A stretch of 64,000 bases of DNA from Acanthochlamys bracteata (lineage: Eukaryota; Streptophyta; Magnoliopsida; Pandanales; Velloziaceae): contig CM034144.1 in the NCBI GenBank assembly GCA_019914995.1, positions 3,999,489 to 4,063,488 on the forward strand. Direction: 5' to 3'. This document shows, piece by piece, positions 47,701 through 59,225 of this stretch. A program made the position numbers and the translations under genes. Below the pieces are notes generated by a model. The model ran no database searches. It had not been told where the DNA came from and saw only the letters and a program-made list of their open reading frames with translations. Position 1 is the stretch's first letter, and each line of letters begins with the position of its first letter.

Positions 47701-48960
47701 ATGCTACCCCCGAAGAGGTCTCACGATCATGGAATTCTACTCTTATCTGGAGCACAACCTGCAAACGTGCGACCATATCGATATCCTCATGTGCAAAAAG
47801 CTGAGATAGAACGTATAGTGGCCGAGATGTTGTCACAAGGTATCATTAGGCCCAGTTGTTCAGCATTCTCTTCCCCTATGCTCTTGGTTAAGAAGAATGA
47901 TGGCTCTTGTAGGTTTTGTGTGGATTATAGAGCTTTTAATGAGATTACGGTGAAAGATAAATACCCAATTCCCGTAATTGATGAGCTTCTTGACAAGCTC
48001 CATGGTGCAAAGGCTTTCTCTAAGCTGGACTTAAAATCTAGGTACCATCAAATAAGAGTTCGAGAGGAAGATATTCACAAAACAGCCTTTCGCACTCATG
48101 ATGGCCACTATGAGTTCCTTGTTATGCCTTTTGGGCTAACGAATGCTCCCTCTACCTTTCATTCATCAATGACTGAAGTGTTCGGCCCTACCTTCGCAAG
48201 TTCATCTTAGTTTTCTTGGATGATATTTTGGTTTATAGCATTGACTGGCAGACTCACCAAAAACACCTTGCTATTATGTTATCAGTTTGCAGGAATATAG
48301 ACTATATGCAAACTTATCCAAGTGCAAATTCGGGTGTCGATAATTAGAGTACCTTGGGCACATTGTCTCTGAACAAGGATTGGCAGTGGATGACAGCAAG
48401 GTTAAAGCTATGCTGGACTGGCCACCACCAAAATCAGTTACAGAGTTGCGAGGATTCTTGGATTGACTAGATATTACCGAAGATTAGTCAAGAATTATGG
48501 ACGTATTGTGGCACCTCTTACTGATATGCTAAAGAAGCAGGCCTTTGAGTGGAATGTAGTAGCTAACTCGGCTTTTGAACAATTAAAAGAGGCAATGTCA
48601 ACAACACTTGTTCTGGACGCTCCTAATTTTGATCTACCATTTTCTTTAGAAACTGATGCATCTGGACGTGGCATTGGTGCAGTCTTGACACAAGGTAATC
48701 GTCAATAGCTTACTTCAGTAAATCCCTATCCTCTACTGCTTTAGCCAAATCTACTTATGAAGAAGAGCTTATGGCATTAGTTTTGACAGTTCAAAAGTGG
48801 AGACCATATTTATTAGGACACCATCTGAGCCTCAAATACTTACTAGAGCAACATCTTTCCACATACGACCAACACAAGTGGTTAGTTAAGTTGCTTGGCT
48901 ATGATTATAAAGTTGAATATCGAGCAGGGAAGGATAATACAATGGAGACGCTCTATCAAG
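47701..48960 (+). pseudogene. G1 reverse transcriptase and RNase H remnant
   Basis: RT blocks: [85 protein letters not shown] (47760-48165). A frameshift follows near 48190, then the catalytic FLDD (48213-48224) in [13 protein letters not shown]. RNase H shows the catalytic Asp in LETDASGRGIGAVL (48646-48690), then HHLSLKYLLEQ. Stops at 48208 and in the connection at 48345 and 48465, and a frame change after 48705, prevent translation. Confidence 0.88.
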
Positions 48961-48969
48961 AGTACCAAA

Positions 48970-50350
48970 AGTTAGCCTTGCCGCTGTGAGTACATTGCAA
49001 GTTTCTTTTTGGGATGATTTACATGAAGCACAACAAGCTGACCGGTTGATCTTGTCATTGCTGGAAGATGCACACAATGGTAGCCGGCCATAGTTGTCTA
49101 TTTCCAAAGGTTTCTTGCTACACAAAGAAAAGGCTTGGATTCCTACAGGAGCATCTCTACGAAGGCAGCTTCTATTTTAAGCTCACAACTTCGCAGTTGG
49201 AGGTCATGGTGGGAGATTTCGCACATATAAATGTTTGTCACAACAGTTCTACTAGCCAGACATGTCTAACGAGGTGCAGGATTACATCGCCTCATGCGTA
49301 ACATGTCCCAAAGCAAAGGCTGATAATCTCCAACCCGTAGGACTGCTACAACCGCTCCCTGTGCCATCTGAGGTGTCGTCTGACATTACAATGGATTTAT
49401 AGAAGGCTTGCCCATGTCGGAAGGAACAAATGTGATAATGGTAGCAATGGATAGATTCACTAAATATGGACACTTTGTGCCATTAAGACACTCATACTCG
49501 GCTATGAGTGTGGCTGCGATCTTCACCAAAGAAATTGTCAAACTTCATGGTTGTCCTTCTTCAATTGTCTCTGATAGGGATTCGATACTCATGAGCTCTT
49601 TTTGGCAAGAACTTCATCGCTTGCAAGGGACCTCGTTGCATATGAGTTCGGCATATCATCCTTAAACCGATAGGCAATCGAAAATAGTTAATAAAGGTGT
49701 AGAGACATATCTGCGATGCTTCATCGCCAAGCAGCCACGACATTGGATGCGATGGCTTCATTGGGCGGAATACTCTTACAATAGTCATACGCACTCGGCT
49801 GCCAATGTATCCCCATTTGAAGTTGTGTACTATAGAAAACCACCACCCATTGTCTCATTTGCAACTGGACTGATTAAAAAGGATGCTATTAACGTTCAAC
49901 TTCGTGAGAGAGATGCCATACTGAAGGACTTACAATTTCATCTTCAAAGGGCACAGGATTGGATGAAGTGCGCGTATGATAAAAAGCATAGGGAGAAACA
50001 ACTCCAACTTGGAGATCAGGTGTTCCTCAAACTTCAACCTTATCGTCAGTCCTCCATGGCAGACCGACACAATCGCAAGCTCCTCTACAAGTTCTATGGT
50101 CCCTATGAAGTTTTACAGAGAATTAGGACAGTAGCATACAAGCTCAATCTCCCTTTAGATTCAAAAATCCATCCAGTTTTTCATGTGTTTCAACCGAAAG
50201 ACGCAAGGGCTATTCTTCAGGACTTTGAAGAGGAGCTGCCTCAACTGCCTGCAGAAACAATGCCGCTGCAGTCTATTGAACCTCAAGGGGATATTGTTGA
50301 GTCAGCCAACAAGTCAGAAGAGCAAAGCCTCAAGGACGAGGCTTGTCTTC
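48970..50350 (+). pseudogene. G1 integrase remnant
   Basis: The zinc region is badly eroded (49190-49320). Core: VIMVAMDRFTKYGHFVPLRH with its Asp, then KLHGCPSSIVSDRDSI with the second Asp. The block bearing the catalytic Glu (49660-49700) is interrupted by TAA at 49663, followed by TDRQSK, so Glu is Lys. The C-terminal domain is well preserved (GDQVFLKLQPYRQ, YGPYEVLQRI, YKLNLPLDSKIHPVFHV; 50015-50185). No chromodomain is legible before the polypurine tract. Confidence 0.87.
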
Positions 50351-50363
50351 TAGGGGGAGAGAA

Positions 50364-50786
50364 TGTAAGGGAGTGTGGAGCGAGCTTGCAGCTGGAAGAA
50401 TTGAGCGATGTGAACGTCTCTCGATGCAGCAACCGTAGGTTGGTTCAGCAACATAAGTGTGTTGGCTGCCAAGGGTGAGGAGCTATATCCAAGTGCTAAT
50501 GCCTGCATCCAGAGAATAAAGAGTTTGAGTCCATTAGGAAGTCTATTCATTACGAGAGTTGTATCTCAGTAGGAGTCTTAGGAGTTGTATCTCAATAGGA
50601 ATTCTTGTGGCATTAGAATTGCCAAGCAGTCTTGTAGAAGTCTAGAACTCTAGGAGTGGAGTTCTATAACTATAATAACAAGTGCCAGGCACTTCATAGG
50701 GTATGCAGAGAAACTCTTTTATTTTCCAATTTTTCTTTTTTTTAGCAGTTACATTGTCATCTTTATCATATCGCACACTTTTAACA
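50364..50786 (+). repeat. 3' LTR of G1
   Basis: Matches 45193-45642 with scattered substitutions; starts TGTAAGGGAG right after the polypurine tract and ends TTAACA. Confidence 0.93.
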
Positions 50787-51229
50787 CGTAGTTTTAGGAT
50801 GATAGAAATTTAAAGCTACTTCAGAAAGGTACATCACAACAGCAAAATTTCAAATTCATCTCAATTGTTAAGACCTATCTATTAACTCCCCTCAGATCTA
50901 AACATCAAAGATAATTTCACGGAACTAGGGAAAAGTTAATGCACCGTCAAGTAAAAGGAGACCTTTACACACATGAAAAACTCGTTAGCTAGTTAGAAGC
51001 ACAAGTGCCACTATACCAACTATTAGCAATTAAGCCACTAATAGGACATGAGCCAAGCTTCACAGAAGTGTGATATTTCAAGCCTATAATCTTCTAGGAC
51101 AGCCTACAACGCACTAAAGTCAGTGTATCATAAAGCACGAAAACTGCAGTCATAGAAATCTCCATCCTAAGGAACCAAAGACCATGCAAAAACGAAAACA
51201 CCGAATCTGTGATGAGCTCAAAAATGTCA
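50787..51229. other. no gene recognised; probable 3' flank of the broken GeBP-like gene
   Basis: AT-rich noncoding sequence downstream (minus strand) of the GeBP-like C-terminus. Confidence 0.4.
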
Positions 51230-51923
51230 AAATATCAGTGCAAAGCCTTATCTTCTCAGCTCTAAGATTCATCTCAGCACTCTTGAACTCCTCCTCCAGG
51301 TTCTTCAATTTCTACATGTTGGCATGCTCTAGCAACTTCAATACCCAATCTTTCTGATAGCCAGTGATGCTACAGTAGTCCAACACAGGATTCAGTATAC
51401 AAGGGTAAGCATCATTAAACTTGTTCCATTTGCATCCTTCCACCCGGTTCTCCGGCTCCTTTCCATTTTTTTTGAGCAACATCTGTTTCTGTCTCATTCT
51501 CCTCCCTGCTATCAGTGTTAGCATTCCCATTTGCCTCCACAGCATGAGCATTCTGAGGTTGATTTCCCTCCTGTAATCTCTCCATGTTCACGTCCTCCTC
51601 CACATGAATAACATTACGCTCTCCATCATTGTGCCCAGTAACATCTCCATTGCTGATTGGGGACTTCTTCTTTCCTTCCACTTCCTTCTTCATTGCCTTT
51701 TCAGCTTTATCATTCTTCTTCTAGATATCGTCACACTCCCTTCCTTCACTCCGTTCTGCTTGATGGGACATTGGGAAGCAGCACCATCAGCGGCGGCACC
51801 AGGGGTGCCCCAAACTTGGCACAGAGATCCAGAATTGATCGGTCACCAAAGCTAGCACCGCCATGTGCAATGTACCCATTACGAGTGTACCGAATCTTGC
51901 TATGAGTCTGTTCCGCGGTTACC
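51230..51923 (-). pseudogene. 3' half of a GeBP/storekeeper-like (DUF573) gene, cut by G2
   Basis: Continues the domain interrupted at 57361. The minus-strand frame from 51923 reads TAEQTHSKIRYTRNGYI, GGASFGDRSILDLCAKFGAP, in the position of the second half of the DUF573/GeBP DNA-binding domain (K.R.L...Y, then 'HD...LS.K.WG'). A TGA follows at about 51767. Further on, an acidic Asn/Glu-rich linker (GDVTGHNDGERNVIHVEEDV) and a C-terminal helical block (YPCILNPVLDYCSITGYQKD; LEEEFKSAEMNLRAEKIRL) match the architecture of these plant transcription regulators. The linker is in another frame, so the gene had decayed or kept decaying after the split. Confidence 0.6.
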
Positions 51924-52311
51924 AGTTACACTTTTTGCAGATAACACCTTAGCAGTGGATAGGGGCCGTTCACTTCGGTAACGAAAGCCATCTAAGGGCT
52001 GCACCAGCTCTCTAGGATGCAAATATAACACAAACCAATTTTGGAGGCTTACTGGATGATAGTATCAAGTAGGACTCTAGTATCTTATTTACTTTTTTTA
52101 TTAGTGTTAAACTAAGATTGTAGTATCTTATTTACTTTCTTAATTTATTCTTAGAAGGGAGTTGTATTAGAATACAAACTCTAGTAGCAAGCTATAAAGA
52201 AGTCTTAGATTGATGTATTAGGGGAGGAAGAAAAAAAATGAAGTTGTTTCTTTTACCTTAGGTTAGCCTCTATATAAGTTCTTTTAGTTTTTATAGTTTC
52301 ATAATGCAACA
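51924..52311 (+). repeat. 5' LTR of G2
   Basis: 388 bp; the first base is A where the 3' LTR has T (TGTTACAC). Ends GCAACA. Contains a repeated 'tagtatcttatttact' and TATA-like 'ctatataagtt'. Matches 56967-57355. Confidence 0.93.
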
Positions 52312-52314
52312 AGT

Positions 52315-52333
52315 TGGTACCAGAGCACCGATT
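52315..52333 (+). other. primer-binding site of G2
   Basis: TGGTACCAGAGCACCGATT directly after the LTR; initiator-Met-tRNA type (usual form TGGTATCAGAGC), with the same T-to-C variant as G1. Confidence 0.78.
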
Positions 52334-52339
52334 CCCATG

Positions 52340-53760
52340 GACAGCGCCGCTGCTGCTTCACCGACTTCTCTTACTTCTCCGATATCTACATCAACTATTA
52401 ATGCTGGAAATATTCTGCAAGTTCCCACCACCCCTATCAACCCTAGTACCGAACCAAGTCTTCATGAAAACTCAACCACTTGACAACTATATATACGCAT
52501 ATGACGACGGAAATTCGCGAACAACGTGGTGAGTTGCGTGAGATACAACAACACCATCACTCTTTAGAAACATCCATTGCAACTCTTACCTTCAACCCAA
52601 CCCAACCCTTCTCCTTTGCTGACCACTACCTCAGGTCCACCGATACCAACAACAACCATTGCCTCAAGATCAACATGGCCACACCTACACTTATCAGATA
52701 CACCCCTTGGCCAAGCCTCTTCTTCAAATAATGCACATACAAACCTTCCACCTACTTATCCTAACACTACATCCCAATTTCCAAAACAAACACAACTCAT
52801 CAACCAACCAAATCTTCCCGCCTATCTCCATACTACCAAACCAACAATCCCACTGTTCCCACCTTTGGCTCCTTCCAACCGGGCTCGGCCGGTATTGCCC
52901 ATACATACATTGGGCAACACTCCTCTCTACATAGCCAACAACCTTCAGCACCCTCAAACCACACATCCAAATCCTCTCAGATCTTCGTACATGGCCATAT
53001 GGAGCATCAGCAGTACATCTCACGGAATAAACATAAATTTCCAACCTCTGATGACTCCGGCCCTCATGAGTGGATCTATTTGGTAAATCGATATTTTCGG
53101 TACTATCAAACTTCTCAATGGGATAAGGTTTTTATAGCCTCTATGTACTTGCATGCGAAGCCAATCGTTCGTATCAAAATTATGAAAGGGATAATCCAAA
53201 CCATTCGTGGGAAGAGTTAACCAATGCTATACTCTTTCGGTTTGGTCCTACGGCATTTTTATGCTCTCAAGCAACTCACCCAAACCAGGACAGTAGCCAA
53301 CTATGAGAAAGCATTTGAAGACCTTCGGATAAGATTACCACACACTACAGAAGCTAATCTTATCGACCATTTTTGTGGTGGATTATGTCGCCGCATTTCT
53401 TTGGAAGTTATGTCAAGGCAGCCTAATAACTTACAAACAGTGTACATGCTTGCGAGGATGTGCGAATAAAAACAGTCTTATGATGCGTCCTTCCTGCGCT
53501 CTACTAAATTTTTTGCAAACCGCAGTACTACCTCATCAGCGATAGCTACCAATTCAGTTGCTTCTACTCCATCTCCAGCTGCTATGACTACATCATACAC
53601 CACATCTTCCATCAATATAACACGTCCTCTTCTCTCTACTGCAGAAATCAGTGAACGAAAGGCTAAAGTCCTTTGCATTTATTGCCACGACAAATAGACA
53701 AGAGGCCATAAATGCACTAGTTGACTGTACTCAATTTTAGGTGAAGACACGCTGGACGAA
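52340..53760 (+). pseudogene. G2 gag remnant
   Basis: A long Pro/Thr/Asn-rich leader (52340-52980). Capsid blocks at 53085-53460: RYFRYYQTSQWDKVFIASMY (variant of the 'FEYY...' start), then ALKQLTQTRTVANYEKAFED, LRIRLPHTTEANLIDHFCGG. The knuckle CIYCHDK.TRGHKC at about 53674-53715 has a TAG inside it. Several frameshifts separate the pieces. Confidence 0.8.
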
Positions 53761-53775
53761 TACGAGAAAGGAGCC

Positions 53776-54160
53776 ATGAACTCAATTGACCACTCTACTG
53801 AGGAGGCAACATTATCTCTCAGCGCTATTCACGGCCTAGTTGGCCGTCAAACTCTTTGCATTGTTGGCATGATAAAAAAGCAAGAGGTATTTATTCTCAT
53901 TGATTCCAGTAGCACTCATAATTTTAATACAGATCATTTGGCCAAACACTTCCGGTTACCACCAACTCCTGTTCGGCCGTTGAAAGTGGAACTTGCCAAT
54001 GGCCGCCCACACTCCATTGAATTCATCCATAATGCCTTTCCCTTAACAGTCCAGGGCACAGATATTAAGTATCGATGCTTATTCATTTCCTCTATGCGGC
54101 ATGGACCTTGTCTTAGGGATCCAATGGTTAGAAAGTTTATATGATATTGTTAGCATTTAT
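53776..54160 (+). pseudogene. G2 aspartic protease remnant
   Basis: LSLSAIHGLVGRQTLCIVGM, then EVFILIDSSSTHNFNTDHLA, then VRPLKVELANGRPHSIEFIH. The triplet at the active site is D-S-S where the family has D-S-G or D-T-G. A frame change follows near 54090 before MDLVLGIQWLESL. Confidence 0.82.
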
Positions 54161-54426
54161 CGCCGTTCTAAAATGAGCTTCACTCTACATAATCAAAAAT
54201 TTATTTTGCGTGGTATTCGCGAAGGAGACGTTTCTCAATTAACTAGCTTATGCCTAAGCTCCATCTTGTGCTCTATCCGACTACTTGCTATCACGCCGTC
54301 TTCTAAAGCAGAGAGCACCCCTTTGCTGCCAACGGATTTGGAGCAACTCCTCACTCAATATTGCTCACTCTTCCAACCTATTTTGGGTATTCTGCCTATG
54401 AGGTCTCATGATCATGCTATACCACT

Positions 54427-55560
54427 GTGCTCGGTGCACCTCCGGCAAATGTTAGACCATATCGTTACCCTCATATTCAAAAAGCTGAGATTGAACGCAT
54501 CGTTAAAGAGATGTTGTCTCAAGGTATTATTCGGCCAAGCTCTTCGGCATTTTCCTCCCTAGTGTTGCTAGTAAAGAAGAAAGACGCTCTTGGCGATTTT
54601 GCGTCGACTATCATTCATTGAACGATATTACCGTCAAGGATAAATTTCTGATTCCTATCATCGATGAACTTTTAGATGAGTTATATGGGGCACAATATTT
54701 TTCCAAGATCGATCTCAAATCCGGCTATCATCAAATTCGAGTTAAAGATGATGATATCCATAAGACCGCCTTTCGAACTCACGACGGACATTATGAATTT
54801 TTAGTGATGCCTTTTGGATTGACAAACGTGCCGGCTACTTTCAGTCATTAATGAATGATTTATTTCGGCCGTACTTGCGCAGGTTTGTTCTCGTCTTTTT
54901 TGATGACATTCTCATTTACAGTAAATCTTGGCAAGATCACTTGCTTCACCTTGAAACTGTGTTTTCTGTTTTATGCAAAGCTCAATTATATGCCAACTAT
55001 GACAAGTGTCAATTTGGTTGCCGCTAATTGGAGTACTTGGGTCATGTGGTCTCTGCAAAGGGCATTGCTGCCGAGTCCTCTAAAATTCAAGCGATGTTGT
55101 AGTGGCCAGTCCCTACTTCTCTAACCGAGCTAAGAGGAAACTGGATACATAAGCGCTTTGTGAAGAACTATGGTGTCATGGCTGCCCCTCTTACCTCCTT
55201 GCTCAAGAAAGATTCCTTTGCGTGGTCAGATGAGGCACAAGACGCCTTCTCTCAGCTCAAAACTTCTATGACAACAACACCAGTATTAGTCGCCCCAAAC
55301 TTCTCATTGCCATTCACAGTAAAAACGAACGCCTCGAGCAAAGGCATTGGTGTCGTTCTCACTCAAGCCAACCGCCCAGCAAGGCGCTTTCCCCTACAGT
55401 CGCTGCAAAATCCAGATATGAAAAAGAATTAATGGCATTAGTTCTTGCCGTACAACGTTGGCGGCCTTACTTGCTCGGACACCGCTTTATTATCAAAACA
55501 GACCACCTTAGTCTGAAACTCCTTCTGGAACAACGTTTATAATCACCAGCACAACTTAAG
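54427..55560 (+). pseudogene. G2 reverse transcriptase and RNase H remnant
   Basis: [22 protein letters not shown], then [57 protein letters not shown], broken at 54850, then FVLVFFDDILIYS in another frame (about 54882-54920). RNase H at 55160-55500: LKKDSFAWSDEAQDAF, then FTVKTNASSKGIGVVLTQ. The family's catalytic Asp (TDAS) is Asn here. HRFIIKTDHLSLKLLLEQ follows in another frame. Confidence 0.87.
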
Positions 55561-55564
55561 TGGC

Positions 55565-56950
55565 TTGTCTTATCAAATCGAATACCAGGAAGGCAAGCAA
55601 AATGTTGTTGCGGATGCGCTATCCAGATGCACTGGAGCTTCTCTGGCAGCCTTCACAACTCTACATACTTCATTTTGGGAAGATTTACGACATGCTCAAA
55701 AAGATGATCCGGCATATAGTGAACTTCTAGCTCTTACTCGTGACAATTCTTGCACCACTGTTGCTGAAACCAGTGGACTCATATTGCAGAAAAATCGAAT
55801 TTGGGTTCCCCCTAACCCCTCTCTTCGCAACCAACTTCTTTTTGAGGCACATAACTCCACATTTGGGGAGCACGGAGAATAATTTCGCACGTATAAATGA
55901 CCGGCCGCGCAGTTTTACTAGCCTGGCATTACATCCGATGTTCAACGGTATATTGCGGCATGTGCAACTTGTGCTAAGGCGAAAACGGAAGCTCTTCGAC
56001 CAGCTGGCCTATTGCAACCATACCTATTCCTAAGAAAATTTGGACGGATATCTCTATGGACTTTATCAACGGTCTCCCTCTATCGAAAGGTAAAAGTGTT
56101 ATTATAGTCGTCGTAGATAAGCTATCCAAATATGCCCACCTTATTGTTATGAAACACCCCTACTCGGCGACCTTGATTGCTGCATTATTCTCCAAGGAGG
56201 TGGTACGCTTGCATGGCTGTCCCTCCACCATCGTGTCCGACCGCGACCCCATCTTCCTTAGCTCATTTTGGCATGAATTACATCGTCTACAAGAAACTAC
56301 TTTGCACATGAGTTCGGCCTACCACCCATAATCGGACAGACAAAGCGAAGTTGTTAATCGAGGTCTCGAAACGTACCTTCGCTGTTTCATTAGGGATAGG
56401 CCTCGTCATTGGATGAGTTACTTGCATTGGGCTGAATACTCATATAATACAAGCATTCACTCCTCCACCAAAACTTCCCTCTTTAAGTTGTTTACGGCTG
56501 CCCACCTCCACCATTGGTGTCTCTTCCCTCAGAAACGTTATGTCAGATGTCTTAGGTGTTCAACTTCGACAACGAGACGAAATTCTACGGGAGTTGCATT
56601 TTCATCTTCAACGTACCCAAAATCGAATGAAACAATTGGCCGATAAACACCACCATGAGAAGCATTACTAACCCGGTGACAAGGTTTTCCTAAAGCTTCA
56701 ACAACACCGCCAAGGTTCAATGGTTGCCCGCAGCCACGCTAAACTCCGACACCGGTACTAAGGCCCCTTCGTCATCTTAGAAGCAGTTGGTCCGGTAGCC
56801 TATCGGCTTCACCTACCTCCAACAGCTCGCATACACCCTGTTGTTCACATCTCTCAATTGAAGGATGTCCGTCATGTGCCTGACGACTCTCTGCTCCTGC
56901 CTTCATCTTTTGACTCCTTGCCACTGTCACGCCTCGAGGACGAGTCGGAT
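55565..56950 (+). pseudogene. G2 integrase remnant
   Basis: Connection (YQIEYQEGKQNVVADALSR), zinc region (FEAHNSTFGEHGE, stop, QRYIAACATCAKAKTEALRP in another frame), core MDFINGLPLSKGKSVIIVVV, DKLSKYAHL, KEVVRLHGCPSTIVSDRDPI. A TAA at 56328 just before SDRQSEVVNRGLETYL precedes the catalytic Glu block; G1 has a stop at the same codon. HWAEYSYNT and a frame-shifted C-terminal domain follow, ending at the polypurine tract. Confidence 0.87.
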
Positions 56951-56966
56951 TTTCAAGGGGAGGGAA

Positions 56967-57355
56967 TGTTACACTTTGCGCAGATAACACCCTAGCAGTG
57001 GATAGAGGTCGTTCACTTCGGCAATGAAAGCCATCCAAGGGCTACACCAGCTGTCTAGGATGCAAAATATAACACAAACTATTTTTGGAGGCTTATTGGA
57101 TGATACTATCAAGTAGGACTTTAGTATCTTATTTACTCTTTTTATTAGTGTTAAACTAAGATTGTAGTATCTTATTTACTTTTATAAATTATTCTTAGAT
57201 GGAAGTTGTATTAGGATACAAACTCTAGTAGCAAGCTATAAATAAGTCTTAGATTGTTGTATTAGGGGAGGAAGAAAAGGAATGAAGTTGTTTCTTTTAT
57301 CTTAGGTTAGCCTCTGTATAAGTTTTTTTAGTTTTTATAGTTTCATAATGCAACA
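56967..57355 (+). repeat. 3' LTR of G2
   Basis: 389 bp, TGTTACACTTTG...GCAACA; pairs with 51924-52311; followed by the TTACC duplication. Confidence 0.93.
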
Positions 57356-57360
57356 TTACC

Positions 57361-57740
57361 CCACTCGGGAGAAACTGCTTGAAGGAATCGAAGAACTCAA
57401 TTGCCGCAATAGGGAATGACCCAATGCGGTCACGGAACTCAAGAAGAGACCGAAGCAGCGCTACCGTGGATTGGTGGTTCCACAACCTAGGTTTTGGGCC
57501 AACAGTGGCGGCGGATGTTGAATTAGTTCGATCAGGAGAAGAAGCTTTGCGTTTACGGTCGCTCCTTCGAGGATAGAAGACTGCTGCTGCCTCTTTCGGC
57601 ACTTCCGCTGTTGGTGGAGAATCGTTGGGTTCAGATGAAGAGGAGAGGGATTCAACAAGAGCAGTTGGAGAGGAGTTCGACAACATCTGCTTCTTCTTCT
57701 TGCATCTAGAGGGATGAGAAACAAGTTGCTTTGTAGGCAT
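57361..57740 (-). pseudogene. 5' half of the GeBP/storekeeper-like (DUF573) gene, cut by G2
   Basis: Minus strand, ATG at 57740: a Ser/Lys/Glu-rich N-terminus (MPTKQLVSHPSRCKKKKQML) with a basic patch RRSDRKRKASSPDR. From about residue 83 it shows the DUF573/GeBP DNA-binding start KPRLWNHQSTVALLRSLLEF, RDRIGSFP, then FFDSFKQFLPSG, matching the family's 'RLWSE.DEI.LL.GL.DF..KTG..P......F..FIK'. The frame is open right up to the G2 target site, and the same frame resumes at 51923. Family members are plant leucine-zipper-type transcription regulators (GeBP, storekeeper). The 5' half has no stop, so G2 probably hit a gene that was intact or nearly so. Confidence 0.68.
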
Positions 57741-59080
57741 GGTGGGGAAGAGCAGATATATTTGCTTCTCTTCACTCTCTCGTCGATCTCCTATTCTTTT
57801 TTCACCTTATAGCTGCTACATGCTAAACTTTCTGAGTTTAAAAAAAAAGAAGACACTATTTTGGTGATAGTGGATGAAGATGTTGCTGCCCTAGCACTCC
57901 TCTCTAAAACAACTATCCGATCTGCTTGTGCTGCGGGGATAGCTTATGGTTGTAATTCATTGGTTTATTATATAGTTACTCTGCGTTTTCCGGACTTGGT
58001 AAAAATAGGATTTGAAAATAATTTGTTCAAAGATTAAATTTATAAAATTTTGAAAATTTTTTATATATTATAATTTAGCCATATTAAAAAAATATTTTTA
58101 AACACCGTTAATAACTTTTTGGGTTGAAAGCCAAAAGTGGAGTCTAAACAAGTCTGAATTAAAACACTAATATATCAATGAGTTCGCCACTTCATCAACC
58201 AAGAAAGGACTAGTGACGTTGCAGATGACATACTCAAGTTTATTCAAAACACTAATATCTCAAGAGTAAATGAATCGAATTAGGGCTCTCGTATTGCAAC
58301 TGTGATGGAATTTGTAGGAACTCCTGCACAATAGCAATGCAACGAATATACAATGTTTTCATTCTTAAGAAAGAATGTATTTGTTACGACATCTAGATAC
58401 TTCAATATGTAAATCAGGTTATTGCTATACGCAATCCAACTTTCTCCTGCCAAGCGTCAAACTTGTTGCTGCTTGCAAGAAAGATTAGTGCATGTTAATC
58501 AAGCTAGGAGTAGAATTTGACAGTTGAAGGTTCTACAGTCTCGACACGCAGTTCTTCAGTATCAACAACCAAACTGCTGAACAATAGAGCCAAAGAACTA
58601 TAATTTCATTCCATTTCATCCAATTCTAAAAACTCTATTTTGTTTCACATTTTTCAATAAATATTTTATAATTATCTACAAATTTTATTTAAAATTTTAA
58701 TAAGTATAAAAAAATTTTACATAATAAGATCTTGTTATTGCTAATTCTTATTACAATTTTACGTAAAAAAACAGAACTTGACTTTTAAAATATAACAAAA
58801 TTATTCTCAATTCTAAAAAAATTCTATTTTAAAAACACTTTCAAACGTCTCCTGTAGATGCTCTTTATCTTCTTCTACTTAGGGCCATTGGAAAACCACT
58901 CCTCCAAAGGCATAGCTCTCTCTTCTTTCAATTCAGGTTGAGAGGTCCACAAGTGATCAAATGATGTCTCCATAACATCTGGCATTAAAGGAGTTTAGCA
59001 CCTTTAGGACAAACTAAAAAGTAAAAGATGTTTTGTGATTAAACAGAAAAATATATGCCAAGGTGGCTGTTGTAGGATAC
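57741..59080. other. no gene recognised; promoter side of the GeBP-like gene and AT-rich sequence
   Basis: CT-rich leader just upstream of the ATG (57741-57790 on the minus strand), then noncoding sequence. 58590-58855 is very AT-rich and ends in 'tttcaaacgtctcct', a hAT-MITE-like end, but no partner end was confirmed. Confidence 0.35.
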
Positions 59081-59225
59081 CTCTGCCCATTCGAAGGCAC
59101 TCTAGCTTCCCTTCACGCAGGGAAGATTTATCCATGGTAGCGTTCATCCCATCCTCCAGACCAGCTGATGCTTCAAACTTGGCGTAGCTAATCCACACTT
59201 TCAGATGCTTTGTCGATCCAATAGC
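59081..59225 (-). pseudogene. Crooked-neck-like (CLF1/CRNKL1, HAT-repeat splicing factor) exon fragment
   Basis: Exon on the minus strand between acceptor 'ttatgacag' (59226) and donor 'gtatcc' (59080). It reads LLDR, then after a 1-nt shift KHLKVWISYAKFEASAGLED, then REGKLECLRMGR. The 'LLDRTKHLKVWISYAKFE.S' block is highly characteristic of Crooked-neck/Clf1 proteins, NineTeen-complex splicing factors built of HAT repeats. The apparent 1-nt deletion near 59210 disrupts the frame. No neighbouring exons are found, so it looks like a transposed fragment. Confidence 0.7.

Larger units (their letters stand above)
45193..50786 (+). mobile_element. Ty3/gypsy retrotransposon G1 (5.6 kb, complete structure, inactive)
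   Basis: 5' LTR 45193-45642, primer site at 45645, gag, protease, RT, RNase H, integrase (the gypsy order), polypurine tract 'tagggggagagaa' (50351-50363), 3' LTR 50364-50786. Flanking pentamers are CACAG and CGTAG (3 of 5). LTRs differ at many positions (roughly nine-tenths identical by eye). Every gene is interrupted. The sister element G2 lies 1.1 kb downstream. Confidence 0.9.
51924..57355 (+). mobile_element. Ty3/gypsy retrotransposon G2 (5.4 kb) with perfect 5-bp target duplication
   Basis: 5' LTR 51924-52311, primer site 52315, gag, protease, RT, RNase H, integrase, polypurine tract 'caaggggaggga' (56955-56966), 3' LTR 56967-57355. TTACC flanks both sides (51919-51923 and 57356-57360). 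The interrupted sequence is one continuous GeBP-like exon on the minus strand. LTRs differ at roughly 30 of 389 positions by eye. All genes are broken. It is related to, but clearly diverged from, G1. Confidence 0.93.

Noticed and set aside
45193-50786. G1 as a recent, potentially active retrotransposon because its structure is complete
   Set aside because: Altered protease active site, many stops and frameshifts, integrase Glu lost, LTRs clearly diverged and imperfect target duplication.
52577-53086. 169-residue Pro/Thr-rich frame in the G2 leader as a separate protein
   Set aside because: Low-complexity gag leader; the same bases in other frames are also open, and no domain is visible.
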